Counted from the stretch's first letter, positions 52,865 to 61,510 are shown. The stretch: DNA of 64,000 nucleotides from Cyclobacteriaceae bacterium (GCA_022841475.1 JALHRJ010000002.1:1-64000), one strand, 5' to 3'. The notes: a model not told the origin generated them from the sequence alone. Program-made: numbers and translations.

Positions 52865-52873
52865 ATTATATCA
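52865..52873 (-). promoter_or_regulatory. Extended -10 promoter of the tube gene
   Basis: Minus strand TGATATAAT (52873 to 52865), predicted start near 52858, 30 bp upstream of ATG 52828. The -35 is weak. Confidence 0.5.
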
Positions 52874-52896
52874 TGCAATTAATTTGTTGTATGATC

Positions 52897-53292
52897 TTAC
52901 GATCTAAATTTTAATAGAATATTATAATCAGCAAAATCTTCAGTTGCTATATAAAATAATTCAGATAAACGCGATTCTGCACTTTTTAATAATTCTTTTA
53001 CTTGTTTTACCGTTGTTTCTAAATTAATGTTTTCTGTCATTTGAAATAACGGGCTGTCAGGAAAAACTTTAAGATAGGTTGTGTATTCAAGTATATATTC
53101 AGCATTTTGTAACTCATCGCGCATCTCTCGAATATTTCTAACAAATATAGCAAGTTCGTTATACTCTTTTTCAATTTGTAGCGCAGTTTTTTCGTTAGCC
53201 TCTTCATCTGGCAGCAAAACATAACTTGGATACACATTTGATTTGTATTGTTTAAGTGCTTTCTTAACACTTCTTTTGATTAAATAGGTCAT
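52897..53292 (-). CDS. Tagged helical virion-module protein, 131 aa
   Basis: Preferred start ATG 53292 (ATGA overlap with the upstream stop). Begins TYLIKRSVKKALKQ, a basic amphipathic segment like the NIIRKAVKRAVSK tag of other genes in this block. The remaining residues are acidic and helical (LAIFVRNIREMRDELQNAEY; TTVKQVKELLKSAESRLSEL). No known family. Confidence 0.65.
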   Translation of the reverse strand: MTYLIKRSVKKALKQYKSNVYPSYVLLPDEEANEKTALQIEKEYNELAIFVRNIREMRDELQNAEYILEYTTYLKVFPDSPLFQMTENINLETTVKQVKELLKSAESRLSELFYIATEDFADYNILLKFRS

Positions 53293-53579
53293 CGTTGCCT
53301 TCTCCATTTAACATTAGATTTTAGATATTCATAGCAAAAATTGTAAACATCACGTTTTGACCAAGCATCAATAAAACTGTTTCGCTTGTCGTTGTACGTT
53401 TCTGCTATTGTCTGTGCTATTATTTCACGCGGGTCTTCATCAATTGCAATTGGAGTTACATACCATTCTTCAATTGGCGTTTCTGTTGTAATATCAAACA
53501 TTTTAATAAGTGGGACTCCACTGTCGTTGTATATTTCAACATAAACTTCTGAAAACTTAATATACGCGACTTGATTCAT
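53289..53579 (-). CDS. Hypothetical protein, 96 aa
   Basis: Not recognised. VAYIKFSEVYVEIYNDSGVP reads as strands, followed by a helical half (REIIAQTIAETYNDKRNSFI) and a basic end (KSNVKWRRQR). It lacks the N-terminal tag of its neighbours but lies among them, with 17 bp before and a 4-bp overlap after. Confidence 0.6.
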   Translation of the reverse strand: MNQVAYIKFSEVYVEIYNDSGVPLIKMFDITTETPIEEWYVTPIAIDEDPREIIAQTIAETYNDKRNSFIDAWSKRDVYNFCYEYLKSNVKWRRQR

Positions 53580-53596
53580 TGACGTTTATTTTTCAT

Positions 53597-54031
53597 TTAA
53601 TAATTATTTAATGTGTTTCTAACTTCGCGCAAAGCATCTATATGTGAATCGCCATATTCTTCAAGTCTTTCAGTTAAAACGTTTGATTTGTTTATAAATT
53701 TATCCTGAAACTCGACTAATGATTGTATCAATTTTTCTACATCGAGAAAAACATTTCTGTCCCAATTTGCTCTTTTCGCTCTGCCTTTAGCAGCAGCAAT
53801 TTCAGCATTCAATTCATTAATTTTCCCGGCAAAATTATAACTATCAATAATGTCAGCTATTTCATATGCTAATTTTTGTGTATCAGTTAGTTCTAACTCT
53901 AATGCACTTAAGTTTGGTACGTTGTCTAGCGCGTCAAAATTTCCGTTAATTACATCGGCATAAGCATCTTTAACACGACTTTTGTTTAACGCTTTATTTA
54001 CCACTCGTTTTGCGATTTGCTTTGTGTTCAT
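53597..54031 (-). CDS. Tagged helical virion-module protein, 144 aa
   Basis: Starts NTKQIAKRVVNKALNKSRV, a variant of the basic tag, then an acidic helical body (LSALELELTDTQKLAYEIAD; SLVEFQDKFINKSNVLTERL). Likely a member of the same family as 58137-58565 and 59899-61510. Function unknown. Confidence 0.65.
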   Translation of the reverse strand: MNTKQIAKRVVNKALNKSRVKDAYADVINGNFDALDNVPNLSALELELTDTQKLAYEIADIIDSYNFAGKINELNAEIAAAKGRAKRANWDRNVFLDVEKLIQSLVEFQDKFINKSNVLTERLEEYGDSHIDALREVRNTLNNY

Positions 54032-54048
54032 GTTTTATATATTCTTTT

Positions 54049-54393
54049 CTAATTTATCTCTACAACTAATGCGAGTTCAATGCCTTTTGATCTTAAATCA
54101 CTTAAAAGTTCCATAGCTACATTATAATACGGGTTCAACTCGTTATTTCTATCAACGTATAAATACTCGTTGGCTTTTAATAACTCATAAGCATAGTTAA
54201 CTTCAACAACATACAAAAATTTGTCAGCAATTTTTATTTCATTTTTGTTAAAACGACGCGGGGCAAATATGCTGTCCCACAAGTCAACCGACATTTCAAC
54301 AAAATCAAAACTATAAGGGAATAAATTGACACCGATACGATAATCGGTTGATTTTATTCGCTTGGCTGCTCTATAATTTCTCACAAATGTCAT
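54049..54393 (-). CDS. Hypothetical protein, 114 aa
   Basis: Begins TFVRNYRAAKRIKSTDY, basic but only loosely like the tag. The body is alpha/beta (FDFVEMSVDLWDSIFAPRRF; KIADKFLYVVEVNYAYELLK). Overlaps the upstream gene by 23 bp. No family recognised. Confidence 0.58.
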   Translation of the reverse strand: MTFVRNYRAAKRIKSTDYRIGVNLFPYSFDFVEMSVDLWDSIFAPRRFNKNEIKIADKFLYVVEVNYAYELLKANEYLYVDRNNELNPYYNVAMELLSDLRSKGIELALVVEIN

Positions 54394-54589
54394 TTGTTAA
54401 TTCTCCATAAAAATCATAATACTTTAAATACTCTGCTTCTGCTTTTAACCCATCGTCTATTTCGTGCATAAGACGATAATGTACGCGATTTTGAATAACA
54501 ATAGCTTCTGCAACAGATAGATACAATTCGTTATTGTCGCTTGGCTTGTTGTCAATTAATAAGCCAATGCCATATCTGGGAGTTTCCAT
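54371..54589 (-). CDS. Hypothetical protein, 72 aa
   Basis: Not recognised. A short start (ETPRYGIGLLIDNKPSDNNE) and two helices. It overlaps both neighbours (23 and 34 bp), so it could be an over-called frame, but its place in a gapless run of small genes supports it. Confidence 0.5.
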   Translation of the reverse strand: METPRYGIGLLIDNKPSDNNELYLSVAEAIVIQNRVHYRLMHEIDDGLKAEAEYLKYYDFYGELTNDICEKL

Positions 54590-54969
54590 TTTCTTTCTAA
54601 TTCTTCACTTCCCTGACTAAAGAACTTATCGAACACTTCTTTGATTTCTTCTAACCCGGAGAATATTGTATTAGCTGCACCAATTTCGCTGCTCGTCATG
54701 TCGTAAGATTGTGTTATCTCGACAAGTTTACGTACTTTTTTGCCAAAATCACCGTTGTAAAGTTCGTTGAACTGTCTTTCCAAATCATTCATCACATCAA
54801 CCATATCAATATATGTTGCAATTCTGGCCTGATCGGTTAATGACAAGTTGGGATACTCATTTCTAAGCAGAAAGTCAACATGACTATGCCCGTTTGACTT
54901 TGTGCGACGATTTAATGAAGCATTCGAAATCGAACGATTTGCAAGTTTACGTAGTTTGCTCTTAGTCAT
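54556..54969 (-). CDS. Tagged helical virion-module protein, 137 aa
   Basis: SKLRKLANRSISNASLNRR at the start is another variant of the basic tag, followed by a predominantly helical acidic body (ARIATYIDMVDVMNDLERQF; FSGLEEIKEVFDKFFSQGSE). Overlaps the upstream gene by 8 bp. Family member of unknown function. Confidence 0.62.
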   Translation of the reverse strand: MTKSKLRKLANRSISNASLNRRTKSNGHSHVDFLLRNEYPNLSLTDQARIATYIDMVDVMNDLERQFNELYNGDFGKKVRKLVEITQSYDMTSSEIGAANTIFSGLEEIKEVFDKFFSQGSEELERKWKLPDMALAY

Positions 54970-55522
54970 AATAATTTTTCCAATCGCGTTTTTGTGATTT
55001 GGCTATTTTTTTGTAACTTTTTTCTATACTTTCTTCGTCTTCAAGATTGTCTGAAGCAGCATCTAAATCATTACCCAATTGACGACTCATCAGCGCTGTA
55101 AAACCACGTCTACCACGAATTGCGTCTTTTGTGTTAATAAGTTCTTCACTTAAATTGCTTCCAACATCACTGATTTCTTCTTGAATGGATGCTAACATAT
55201 CTTTTAGGTTATCAAACACAGGTTTAGCATTTAACAATGGGTCAAGTGCCTTGTTGATTCGATTGTTTGTATCAAGCAGATTTTTTACCAACTCGTTTTG
55301 ATAGTTAACAAGTGACAACAACTCGTCAATGACTTGAATTTCAAGATTCGCAGTTTTGTACAAATACTCTATGTCTTCAAACGAAGTATTTTCGTCGTAT
55401 ATATATTCTAGAAAATCTTCAGGTGTTAATTCGACACCTTTGACAGATTCAAGGGCGCGACTATTATAACGTTTCAATATTTCGGCCTTTAGTTGCTGTT
55501 TGATTTGTTGTTTTGTTTTCAA
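54962..55522 (-). CDS. Helical virion-module protein, 186 aa
   Basis: Starts KTKQQIKQQLKAEILKRYNS, basic and helical, and ends with another basic helix (EKSYKKIAKSQKRDWKNYYD). The central 120 residues are a long helical bundle (LLDTNNRINKALDPLLNAKP; LASIQEEISDVGSNLSEELI). Not recognised; grouped with the tagged proteins by composition and place. Confidence 0.62.
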   Translation of the reverse strand: MKTKQQIKQQLKAEILKRYNSRALESVKGVELTPEDFLEYIYDENTSFEDIEYLYKTANLEIQVIDELLSLVNYQNELVKNLLDTNNRINKALDPLLNAKPVFDNLKDMLASIQEEISDVGSNLSEELINTKDAIRGRRGFTALMSRQLGNDLDAASDNLEDEESIEKSYKKIAKSQKRDWKNYYD

Positions 55523-55530
55523 AATTATTT

Positions 55531-56034
55531 TTATCCTACCGTTTCATATTCAAATTGTTCTGTTACTGTTATATCTATTGTAAATCCCCAGAAAGCACTT
55601 CCTTCGACAGCATCGCGACTAAATAGCGTCACCCCGCTGCGACTGTTTACCCTGATGCTCGTTATTCCATCTAATGAACCTAATGGTTCGGGCAGTAGAT
55701 TATTTGTGTTACTAACCTGTCCTTGCGGATGACTCAATAAATAACGAACTGCATCTTCTGCTATTTTTCGTGCCAATTGTTCGTATTGTGCATCAAATTC
55801 TACATAACCACCAGCACTAAAAACTTGACCGACATAGGCTATTGAATATCCTTGTTCCACTTGTTCCTGATCAACAGTTGTTCCGGGGTAACTAGCATCT
55901 TCAACAAAAATTAACCAACATGGACGCTCCACTTGGTCGATTGATTCTTGTGTATAGTAATAAGATGCTACTATTGTAGGATGACAATCAGCTAACATTT
56001 GTGCTAATCGTTGCGGAACAGTCAAAATAGACAT
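55531..56034 (-). CDS. Tail completion / minor tail protein (probable)
   Basis: 167 aa. Strand-helix layout (WLIFVEDASYPGTTVDQEQV; YSIAYVGQVFSAGGYVEFDA; EQLARKIAEDAVRYLLSHPQ; FWGFTIDITVTEQFEYETVG) fits tail-terminator-type (gpU-like) proteins that cap the tube below the connector. Sequence is alpha/beta, unlike the helical neighbours, and lies in the usual place between connector and tube genes. Family by pattern, not by motif. Confidence 0.6.
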   Translation of the reverse strand: MSILTVPQRLAQMLADCHPTIVASYYYTQESIDQVERPCWLIFVEDASYPGTTVDQEQVEQGYSIAYVGQVFSAGGYVEFDAQYEQLARKIAEDAVRYLLSHPQGQVSNTNNLLPEPLGSLDGITSIRVNSRSGVTLFSRDAVEGSAFWGFTIDITVTEQFEYETVG

Positions 56035-56039
56035 AGATT

Positions 56040-56456
56040 CTACTTATCTACAACATAGACATCTTCAGCCGGGTCATAATATTGCACCATGTCTTTGCGC
56101 CATTGCGCTTCTTCGTAAGCACCCTCTGAAATAAGGACATTTTTTATTTCTTGAAATAATGTAGCGTAAAAAATCTCGTTATCAAAATCGCGCAGTTTAT
56201 TATATATTTTTTGATTTAACTCTTTCATTAGGCCACTATTTACATCATTGGCTACAGCAGTAGCATCAGCAACGCTTCTTAGTAACTTAGCTTTGAATTC
56301 TGCAAAATCTTTTCCAGACCCATTTATTACATCTCGTATTCTCATTGATGCTTCAAAAAGCAAAATTGCTTTAGGTGAAAACACTTTTGGTTCGTTATAT
56401 ATATCGCGATAGTTTTCACTACCATACAATATGTGTTCAGATTTATACCTTCTCAT
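56040..56456 (-). CDS. Helical virion-module protein, 138 aa
   Basis: Begins MRRYKSEHILYGSENYRD, sharing RYKSE with the next gene upstream (MKRYKSEP). The body is helical (ILLFEASMRIRDVINGSGKD; FAEFKAKLLRSVADATAVAN). No family recognised. Part of the gapless small-gene run. Confidence 0.62.
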   Translation of the reverse strand: MRRYKSEHILYGSENYRDIYNEPKVFSPKAILLFEASMRIRDVINGSGKDFAEFKAKLLRSVADATAVANDVNSGLMKELNQKIYNKLRDFDNEIFYATLFQEIKNVLISEGAYEEAQWRKDMVQYYDPAEDVYVVDK

Positions 56457-56459
56457 GCT

Positions 56460-56798
56460 TTAAATCCTTCTCGAAACAGCCCTAGTAACGGCTTTTTTAA
56501 TCAAAGATTTTTCAGGTTTGTAATTTTGACTATATTGGTCAATAGCCACTTCGAATTCAATATTTGCCTCAAGAAAATCGCTTTTTATAAAAGTCATATC
56601 ATTGCGTAATTTGTCAAACATTCCATCAACTTTTTTGAAAAATAATGGATTGTTTTGCATGAATTCAACTAAGCGATGATTATGTACAAATAAATCGAAT
56701 TGACGCACATAATCATTTAATGCTTCACTCAAATCTTCGAGTCCGCTAAGTATATTAACTAAATCTTCCGGTGTTGGTTCGCTTTTATATCGTTTCAT
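56460..56798 (-). CDS. Helical virion-module protein with C-terminal tag
   Basis: About 112 aa from ATG 56798 (GGAAAAAAG upstream); an ATG at 56840 would overlap the previous gene. Here the basic tag is at the C-terminus: KSLIKKAVTRAVSRRI closely matches the N-terminal NIIRKAVKRAVSK of 58137-58565. The body is helical (DLVNILSGLEDLSEALNDYV). A tag at either end suggests a portable module. Confidence 0.62.
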   Translation of the reverse strand: MKRYKSEPTPEDLVNILSGLEDLSEALNDYVRQFDLFVHNHRLVEFMQNNPLFFKKVDGMFDKLRNDMTFIKSDFLEANIEFEVAIDQYSQNYKPEKSLIKKAVTRAVSRRI

Positions 56799-56811
56799 CT
56801 TTTTTCCAATG

Positions 56812-57540
56812 TTAACAATCTGTGAATTGCCCGTTTTCATCGCGACAATTTTCTATGCCTTGATTTCTAAGTTTTTGATCAGTTTGACGTTCGATAGCGC
56901 GTTCGTCTTCTTTGTCTTGTTCCTCGCGTCGTTTTTCTCTTTGATCGGCAAAACGCCCTGAAGCACCACCAAATGGGTCGCTTTCATCTGAATTAAAATC
57001 CTCATAACGATTTTTATGCGCCAATAGATTTCTCAATCCAACTGCAAGACTGCTTTCAACGAATCGAACATCGTCATCGTATAATATTTCATATTCTAAT
57101 TGATCGTTAACTACAACGGGCATACCCAGTAATTCTACGCCTTCGTATTCTTCTTCGTCTTCAGTGTTTGATTCAACAAATTCTTCTAACAACTCACTTA
57201 TACTTTCTAGTGCTTCGTTTAGCCGAACATCAACATCTTCTATTAATTCTTCTTCTTCATCGCTTTCAATTACTACTGATTCAAGCCACATTTTATACAA
57301 AGCAATAGTATTAGAAATATCAGTTACCATACTGGCTAAATCAGTAATCTGGAAAGCATTATCAGAATTTTCAATTGTCTTGAATGGCAACTCAAGAACT
57401 CGTTGACTATATGTTTTTAACAACCGCTTTGCTGCAATTAGCACGTTTATACAAGCCGATATTTCTGGCTCTTGTTCGTTTTGTGATAATTCAACAATAA
57501 GTTGATCTAAAACTTTGCTATAGTCGTGCATGTTAAACAT
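56812..57540 (-). CDS. Acidic protein, 242 aa
   Basis: Residues 1-150 are helical with a strongly acidic centre (VVIESDEEEELIEDVDVRLN; FVESNTEDEEEYEGVELLG). The last 60 residues are highly charged and disordered (FADQREKRREEQDKEDERAI), ending ENCRDENGQFTDC. Not recognised; acidic internal head proteins and scaffolds can look like this. Two ATG starts (57540, 57531) are possible. Confidence 0.65.
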   Translation of the reverse strand: MFNMHDYSKVLDQLIVELSQNEQEPEISACINVLIAAKRLLKTYSQRVLELPFKTIENSDNAFQITDLASMVTDISNTIALYKMWLESVVIESDEEEELIEDVDVRLNEALESISELLEEFVESNTEDEEEYEGVELLGMPVVVNDQLEYEILYDDDVRFVESSLAVGLRNLLAHKNRYEDFNSDESDPFGGASGRFADQREKRREEQDKEDERAIERQTDQKLRNQGIENCRDENGQFTDC

Positions 57541-57542
57541 TT

Positions 57543-58124
57543 TTATCTGTTCCTTAATCCCTTGCGATAACCAAGTGCAAATGCTTTTTGGTTAATTAAC
57601 ATAGAGCGTATTGCTCGTTGAACCGCCTTAAACGGAATTCTAGTAACCTCTCCCATAGCGATAACAGTATCATCGCTGCCGCGTTCAATCTTGTTAATAA
57701 CAAACTCAACACCCGGTAATTGTGTTCGAAGCCACATTTGAATAGGTGTTGGTGCAATAACAGCTTCATCTAGGTCTTCAAATACAGACAACAAACTATC
57801 AGCCGGAAATGAAATCTCAAGATTTCCATCTGCATCAAGTGATACATAATCGTAATCCGTTTTTGATTTACCAAGTTGATTTGCCAATGCATGTCGCGGT
57901 GCTAACTCGCCCTCGCGAACCATTGCTTCGTAAGCGCTTAATTTACTTGGGTCGTATTCAACCCCACCTTCGCCAACAATTGTTAAGCCTGTATTTCCCT
58001 TAAAACAAGAACGAAAAGCGCGAGTTAACATCTTCGCGTAAACGTTCTCATCCATCATCACGCCTTCGACTTCAATTGGGAAGCCATCGGCCTTAATTCT
58101 TTTACGTAGTGAATATTGTTTCAT
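57543..58124 (-). CDS. Hypothetical head-tail region protein, 193 aa
   Basis: Starts KQYSLRKRIKADGFPIEVEG. Contains mixed alpha/beta (TGLTIVGEGGVEYDPSKLSA; LEISFPADSLLSVFEDLDEA; GVEFVINKIERGSDDTVIAM) and a basic end (ALGYRKGLRNR). Different in style from the small helical genes. It could be a connector-side completion protein (HK97 gp10-like position), but no motif confirms it. Confidence 0.6.
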   Translation of the reverse strand: MKQYSLRKRIKADGFPIEVEGVMMDENVYAKMLTRAFRSCFKGNTGLTIVGEGGVEYDPSKLSAYEAMVREGELAPRHALANQLGKSKTDYDYVSLDADGNLEISFPADSLLSVFEDLDEAVIAPTPIQMWLRTQLPGVEFVINKIERGSDDTVIAMGEVTRIPFKAVQRAIRSMLINQKAFALGYRKGLRNR

Positions 58125-58136
58125 TATTTAATTCCT

Positions 58137-58565
58137 TTATTTTCCTAATTCGGCTAATTGTTGTTGGTAATCACTTCTTCTATTTTCAAGCCACTTTAAA
58201 AACGTTTTTTGCATTGCGCTTAATCTATCTAAATACTCATCTGTTACAGGGAAAATATCTATTGATCTTAAGAAATCTTTGTATTCTTGTATTCCGATCA
58301 ACGGAGTTGTCGTTGAATCAAATGTTTCGAATATATTAGATTCCAAATTTGAAAGAATTCGATGAGCTTCGTTTAATTTTAAGAAAACTTGTTCAATTTT
58401 ATCAATAGCTCTTAATTCGCTGTTAATATATGTTTCAGCCATTGTTGGTATTTCTTCATCATAACCACTATCATCTTTGTAAATATCTTCACTTAGATAC
58501 TCTCGATAGTTGATAGTTTTACTAACGGCTCTTTTGACTGCTTTTCTGATAATATTTTTGTTCAT
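58137..58565 (-). CDS. Tagged helical virion-module protein, 142 aa
   Basis: Carries the clearest tag: MNKNIIRKAVKRAVSKTINY. The rest is acidic and helical (AIDKIEQVFLKLNEAHRILS; LSAMQKTFLKWLENRRSDYQ). ATG overlaps the upstream stop by 4 bp. No known family; see the family finding. Confidence 0.68.
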   Translation of the reverse strand: MNKNIIRKAVKRAVSKTINYREYLSEDIYKDDSGYDEEIPTMAETYINSELRAIDKIEQVFLKLNEAHRILSNLESNIFETFDSTTTPLIGIQEYKDFLRSIDIFPVTDEYLDRLSAMQKTFLKWLENRRSDYQQQLAELGK

Positions 58566-58966
58566 TTTTGCCGATTCCTTGTTTTGTTAATAAAATGACT
58601 AAATGTTTTTCTTTTATAATTGTATTTTCCGGTTCTATCCTTCACAAACGTTTTGTACAAATAACCAGAATCTTTAGCTTTTTTAACATCAGTAGTAATT
58701 TCTTTTAACATAAAAAAACCATCAAGTATTTTGGCGTGGGCTTCGTCCACTTTTGTTTGAATAGAAAGCCACATATTGTACTCTTTTGTCATATCGTCGT
58801 TTTCTAAATAGGGTTCAATCGACCTTAATCGATTGGGGATTAATGAGTCAGCCGTAACCTCTATTCTTTCTATTGTATCACCCAATTCTTTAATGAGTGG
58901 ACTTAACAAAGAATCGACATCGCGCTCGATTGTTTTTTGACTGCCAAATCGTTTATTTGGAATCAT
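58562..58966 (-). CDS. Helical protein, 134 aa
   Basis: Starts IPNKRFGSQKTIERDVDS and ends in a basic stretch (FVKDRTGKYNYKRKTFSHFI, then NKTRNRQK). The central part is helical (SLLSPLIKELGDTIERIEVT). Directly after the connector gene (2-bp gap). Not recognised. Confidence 0.62.
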   Translation of the reverse strand: MIPNKRFGSQKTIERDVDSLLSPLIKELGDTIERIEVTADSLIPNRLRSIEPYLENDDMTKEYNMWLSIQTKVDEAHAKILDGFFMLKEITTDVKKAKDSGYLYKTFVKDRTGKYNYKRKTFSHFINKTRNRQK

Positions 58967-58968
58967 GA

Positions 58969-59865
58969 TTAAATGATAGACCTCGTATATAACTTCAGTA
59001 TTTTTAGTGGGTCATCAGGGATACTGAGTTCCGCGCCAGAGCTAACATCGCTAACACCGATACGTGAGCCTGCTGCTAAATCAGCTTCGCGCCATATTTT
59101 TGCAATCTGTAAACAACACCATTGTATATCTTCTATCACGCGCCATTTCTTTATTACAACACCAGCATTGTGTACCACTGCCGTACTTCCCTTTGCGCCA
59201 CGTATAAGTGTCAATGTGTTTGTTCCTGTATTGATTGCCGTAACTTCCATGAATTCGTTATCAATTCGAATCAAATTACCAACAGAGAATCGAATTCTTC
59301 CGTTGGCATCATCGGCATCAATATCGGTTAAAACAAGTGTTGTTTGATTGGCTGTCATGCCAGCAATAGGAACTACTTCATTTGTATTAATCCAGAATTC
59401 ATTGGGATAATTGTAATCAGCATAACCCCATATTCCAGTAATAGAAATAGTTGGCTGGTCGTAACGCTTTAGTGCGCCGCCTAAACCGCCCCAATAATTG
59501 GGATAATTTAACGCAATTGCTGTTTTGGGGTAAATATTATTTTCTAGTAGGAAATAGTCGGTAGTTAATAAATTTTTAATACCATTATTGACTATAATAG
59601 TTTCTAGTAAATCAGCATCTAATGATAAGTGTGCTGACGGAAAGCGCCTGACTGCTAAATCGTAGTAAGCATAAGGGACAGGATATTCTTTTAGTGATAT
59701 GGAAGGGAAAAATGCGCGTCGAGTCGTTCTATCAATAAAACGAGTAGCGCGTTCGAGATAGGATTGGATTTTATCAGACGCCGTTACAGTTAAATTTGCA
59801 ACGACACCCGGTTTTGTTAAGTCTTTCATTTCAATGAAATCATTAACAGTGGCATACGTAAACAT
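58969..59865 (-). CDS. Head-tail connector protein with inserted beta domain
   Basis: 298 aa. The N-terminal helices (TVNDFIEMKDLTKPGVVANL; YLERATRFIDRTTRRAFFPS) and C-terminal helix (EDIQWCCLQIAKIWREADLA) match the gp6-like connector layout found below the portal. Residues about 165-240 (MTANQTTLVLTDIDADDANG; FMEVTAINTGTNTLTLIRGA) form a small extra beta domain of the kind added to many phage virion proteins. Good fit in order between capsid and tail genes. Confidence 0.72.
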   Translation of the reverse strand: MFTYATVNDFIEMKDLTKPGVVANLTVTASDKIQSYLERATRFIDRTTRRAFFPSISLKEYPVPYAYYDLAVRRFPSAHLSLDADLLETIIVNNGIKNLLTTDYFLLENNIYPKTAIALNYPNYWGGLGGALKRYDQPTISITGIWGYADYNYPNEFWINTNEVVPIAGMTANQTTLVLTDIDADDANGRIRFSVGNLIRIDNEFMEVTAINTGTNTLTLIRGAKGSTAVVHNAGVVIKKWRVIEDIQWCCLQIAKIWREADLAAGSRIGVSDVSSGAELSIPDDPLKILKLYTRSII

Positions 59866-59898
59866 GTTGTTTTTACCCGGCGTCTTTTAAGTTATCGT

Positions 59899-60309
59899 TT
59901 AGAACTCTAATTCCTGAACTTCGTTCAAGTCTTCTTTTAAGTCGGAAATATATTGATCGATTCCATCAGACAAGTTATCAAATTCATTAGTAAAATCGTA
60001 AATCGATTTTTCCAATCTTTCCATTAAACCCCCAATATTATTATCAAAAGTTGTTTGAGCAATTGGATACAATTCTTTGTAATATTTTTTATGTGTACGA
60101 ACGTTACCAAGTATATTCATGAAATAACTAACCATTATGCGAAAGTTAGAATTAATCAAATCTGCGACTTCAATATCTTTTGATATTATTTGTGATAATT
60201 CTTTAGCTTCTTCGGGATTTTGTGGACTCTGTGTATTCCAATGTGACACAAACGCCTTTTTCCCGCGCAATGCTTTTTTGACACTACTTCTGATGATATT
60301 TCTATTCAT
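59899..60309 (-). CDS. Tagged helical virion-module protein, 136 aa
   Basis: MNRNIIRSSVKKALRGKKAF is the tag; HWNTQSPQNPEEAKEL directly after it matches IWNTNPTTEREKVELL in the gene at 61118-61510, so the two are true paralogues. The body is helical and acidic, ending DQYISDLKEDLNEVQELEF. Start preceded by a 27-bp gap. Confidence 0.7.
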   Translation of the reverse strand: MNRNIIRSSVKKALRGKKAFVSHWNTQSPQNPEEAKELSQIISKDIEVADLINSNFRIMVSYFMNILGNVRTHKKYYKELYPIAQTTFDNNIGGLMERLEKSIYDFTNEFDNLSDGIDQYISDLKEDLNEVQELEF

Positions 60310-60336
60310 CTTTTTACCTTGATTCGTAATACTTAA

Positions 60337-60720
60337 TTACACATTTTTCATAATAAAATCAGCAAATTGTTTGTAATAGCCTTTTAGTTCGTTAAATGAA
60401 CCTGCTGCACCATCTAAGTCTTCAGTAAAAGATTTAGCCCATTGTCTCAAACTATTGAGTGCATACACTTGATCGTCGTTAAGTGCGCTTTGATCAACTT
60501 CTTTAAGGAGATTATCCATAGAGTCGTAAATTTTTATGTTATTATCTTTAATATCAGCTAATAAATCGATATTAGCATAAGCTAATCCCCTAAAATCTTC
60601 CATTTTTTTTGCAAAATCAGAATCACCATAAACCATTTTGATTCTTCTGCCAGAATAATTTGGTCTGCTATGACGACCCATTGTATTTCTAACTGCTTGT
60701 TTGATAATGTTTCTATTCAT
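60337..60720 (-). CDS. Tagged helical virion-module protein, 127 aa
   Basis: MNRNIIKQAVRNTMGRHSRP is the tag, then a tyrosine/arginine stretch (NYSGRRIKMVYGD) and a helical acidic body (YANIDLLADIKDNNIKIYDS). Overlaps the upstream gene by 8 bp. Family member. Confidence 0.68.
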   Translation of the reverse strand: MNRNIIKQAVRNTMGRHSRPNYSGRRIKMVYGDSDFAKKMEDFRGLAYANIDLLADIKDNNIKIYDSMDNLLKEVDQSALNDDQVYALNSLRQWAKSFTEDLDGAAGSFNELKGYYKQFADFIMKNV

Positions 60721-61114
60721 CTTTTGTTTTTTCCGTTAAGTATTTGTAAACTTCATTTGCTGCATCAGCATCATTTTCAAATTCCAATGTCATATCAGCC
60801 AACGCATTCATATATTGTTTAAAACTACCAATTGCCTTGAGTGTTTCATTTATATATCGCTGGTATTGCGCTTTCAAAAAGTTGTTTGTCTGAATTAAAT
60901 CGTTTGCTTCAGCGAAAAAAAGCTCAATTCGTTCAACATCGGGCAACAATAAACTTATGTCTTCGTAAGTTTCAGACATAATAGCTAAAACGTTACTGTC
61001 AATTTTTGAAATTTCTATCCAGTTGTTCAATCCGGCTGGCGTAATTTGATATAACGAATCAAAGTCGCTCGGTTTTGGATATTGAACAGGTTGATACGAA
61101 GTTGATTTGATCAT
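60713..61114 (-). CDS. Helical virion-module protein without tag, 133 aa
   Basis: Starts IKSTSYQPVQYPKPSDFDSL and lacks the basic tag, but the body resembles its neighbours (LLLPDVERIELFFAEANDLI; QYMNALADMTLEFENDADAA) and ends KYLTEKTKDE. Packed between two tagged genes (3-bp gap and 8-bp overlap). Confidence 0.65.
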   Translation of the reverse strand: MIKSTSYQPVQYPKPSDFDSLYQITPAGLNNWIEISKIDSNVLAIMSETYEDISLLLPDVERIELFFAEANDLIQTNNFLKAQYQRYINETLKAIGSFKQYMNALADMTLEFENDADAANEVYKYLTEKTKDE

Positions 61115-61117
61115 TAT

Positions 61118-61510
61118 TTAGGTCAATCCGTCAATTAGATCACTTAATGCATCGTAATGATCATCTATTTTTTCGAGTGTTGTTATAATGTATTTGTGTC
61201 TAGTGTTCATTTCCTGTATTTGAGTTCCTTTTTCACTGACACCCATACCAATAAAAACATCCTGCACATCTGGATGTAATTTATTAAAAGCTACTTGTAC
61301 ATTTTCAAATGCTTGAACTAAGTCTTCGTAAGCCATTCCTGCCTCAGCATATGCTAAACGCATTTCATCTGTTGCAGCTAACTCGTTACTGAGTATGTTT
61401 AGTAACTCAACTTTTTCGCGCTCTGTTGTTGGATTAGTATTCCAAATAATAGTGCTGCGAGTGGGTTTTATGACACGTCTGATTGCCTTGCGAATGATAT
61501 TTCTTTTCAT
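61118..61510 (-). CDS. Tagged helical virion-module protein, 130 aa
   Basis: MKRNIIRKAIRRVIKPTRST is the tag, followed by IIWNTNPTTEREKVELLN, shared with 59899-60309. Body helical (DEMRLAYAEAGMAYEDLVQA). First of the run after the decoration protein. Unknown function; see the family finding. Confidence 0.7.
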   Translation of the reverse strand: MKRNIIRKAIRRVIKPTRSTIIWNTNPTTEREKVELLNILSNELAATDEMRLAYAEAGMAYEDLVQAFENVQVAFNKLHPDVQDVFIGMGVSEKGTQIQEMNTRHKYIITTLEKIDDHYDALSDLIDGLT

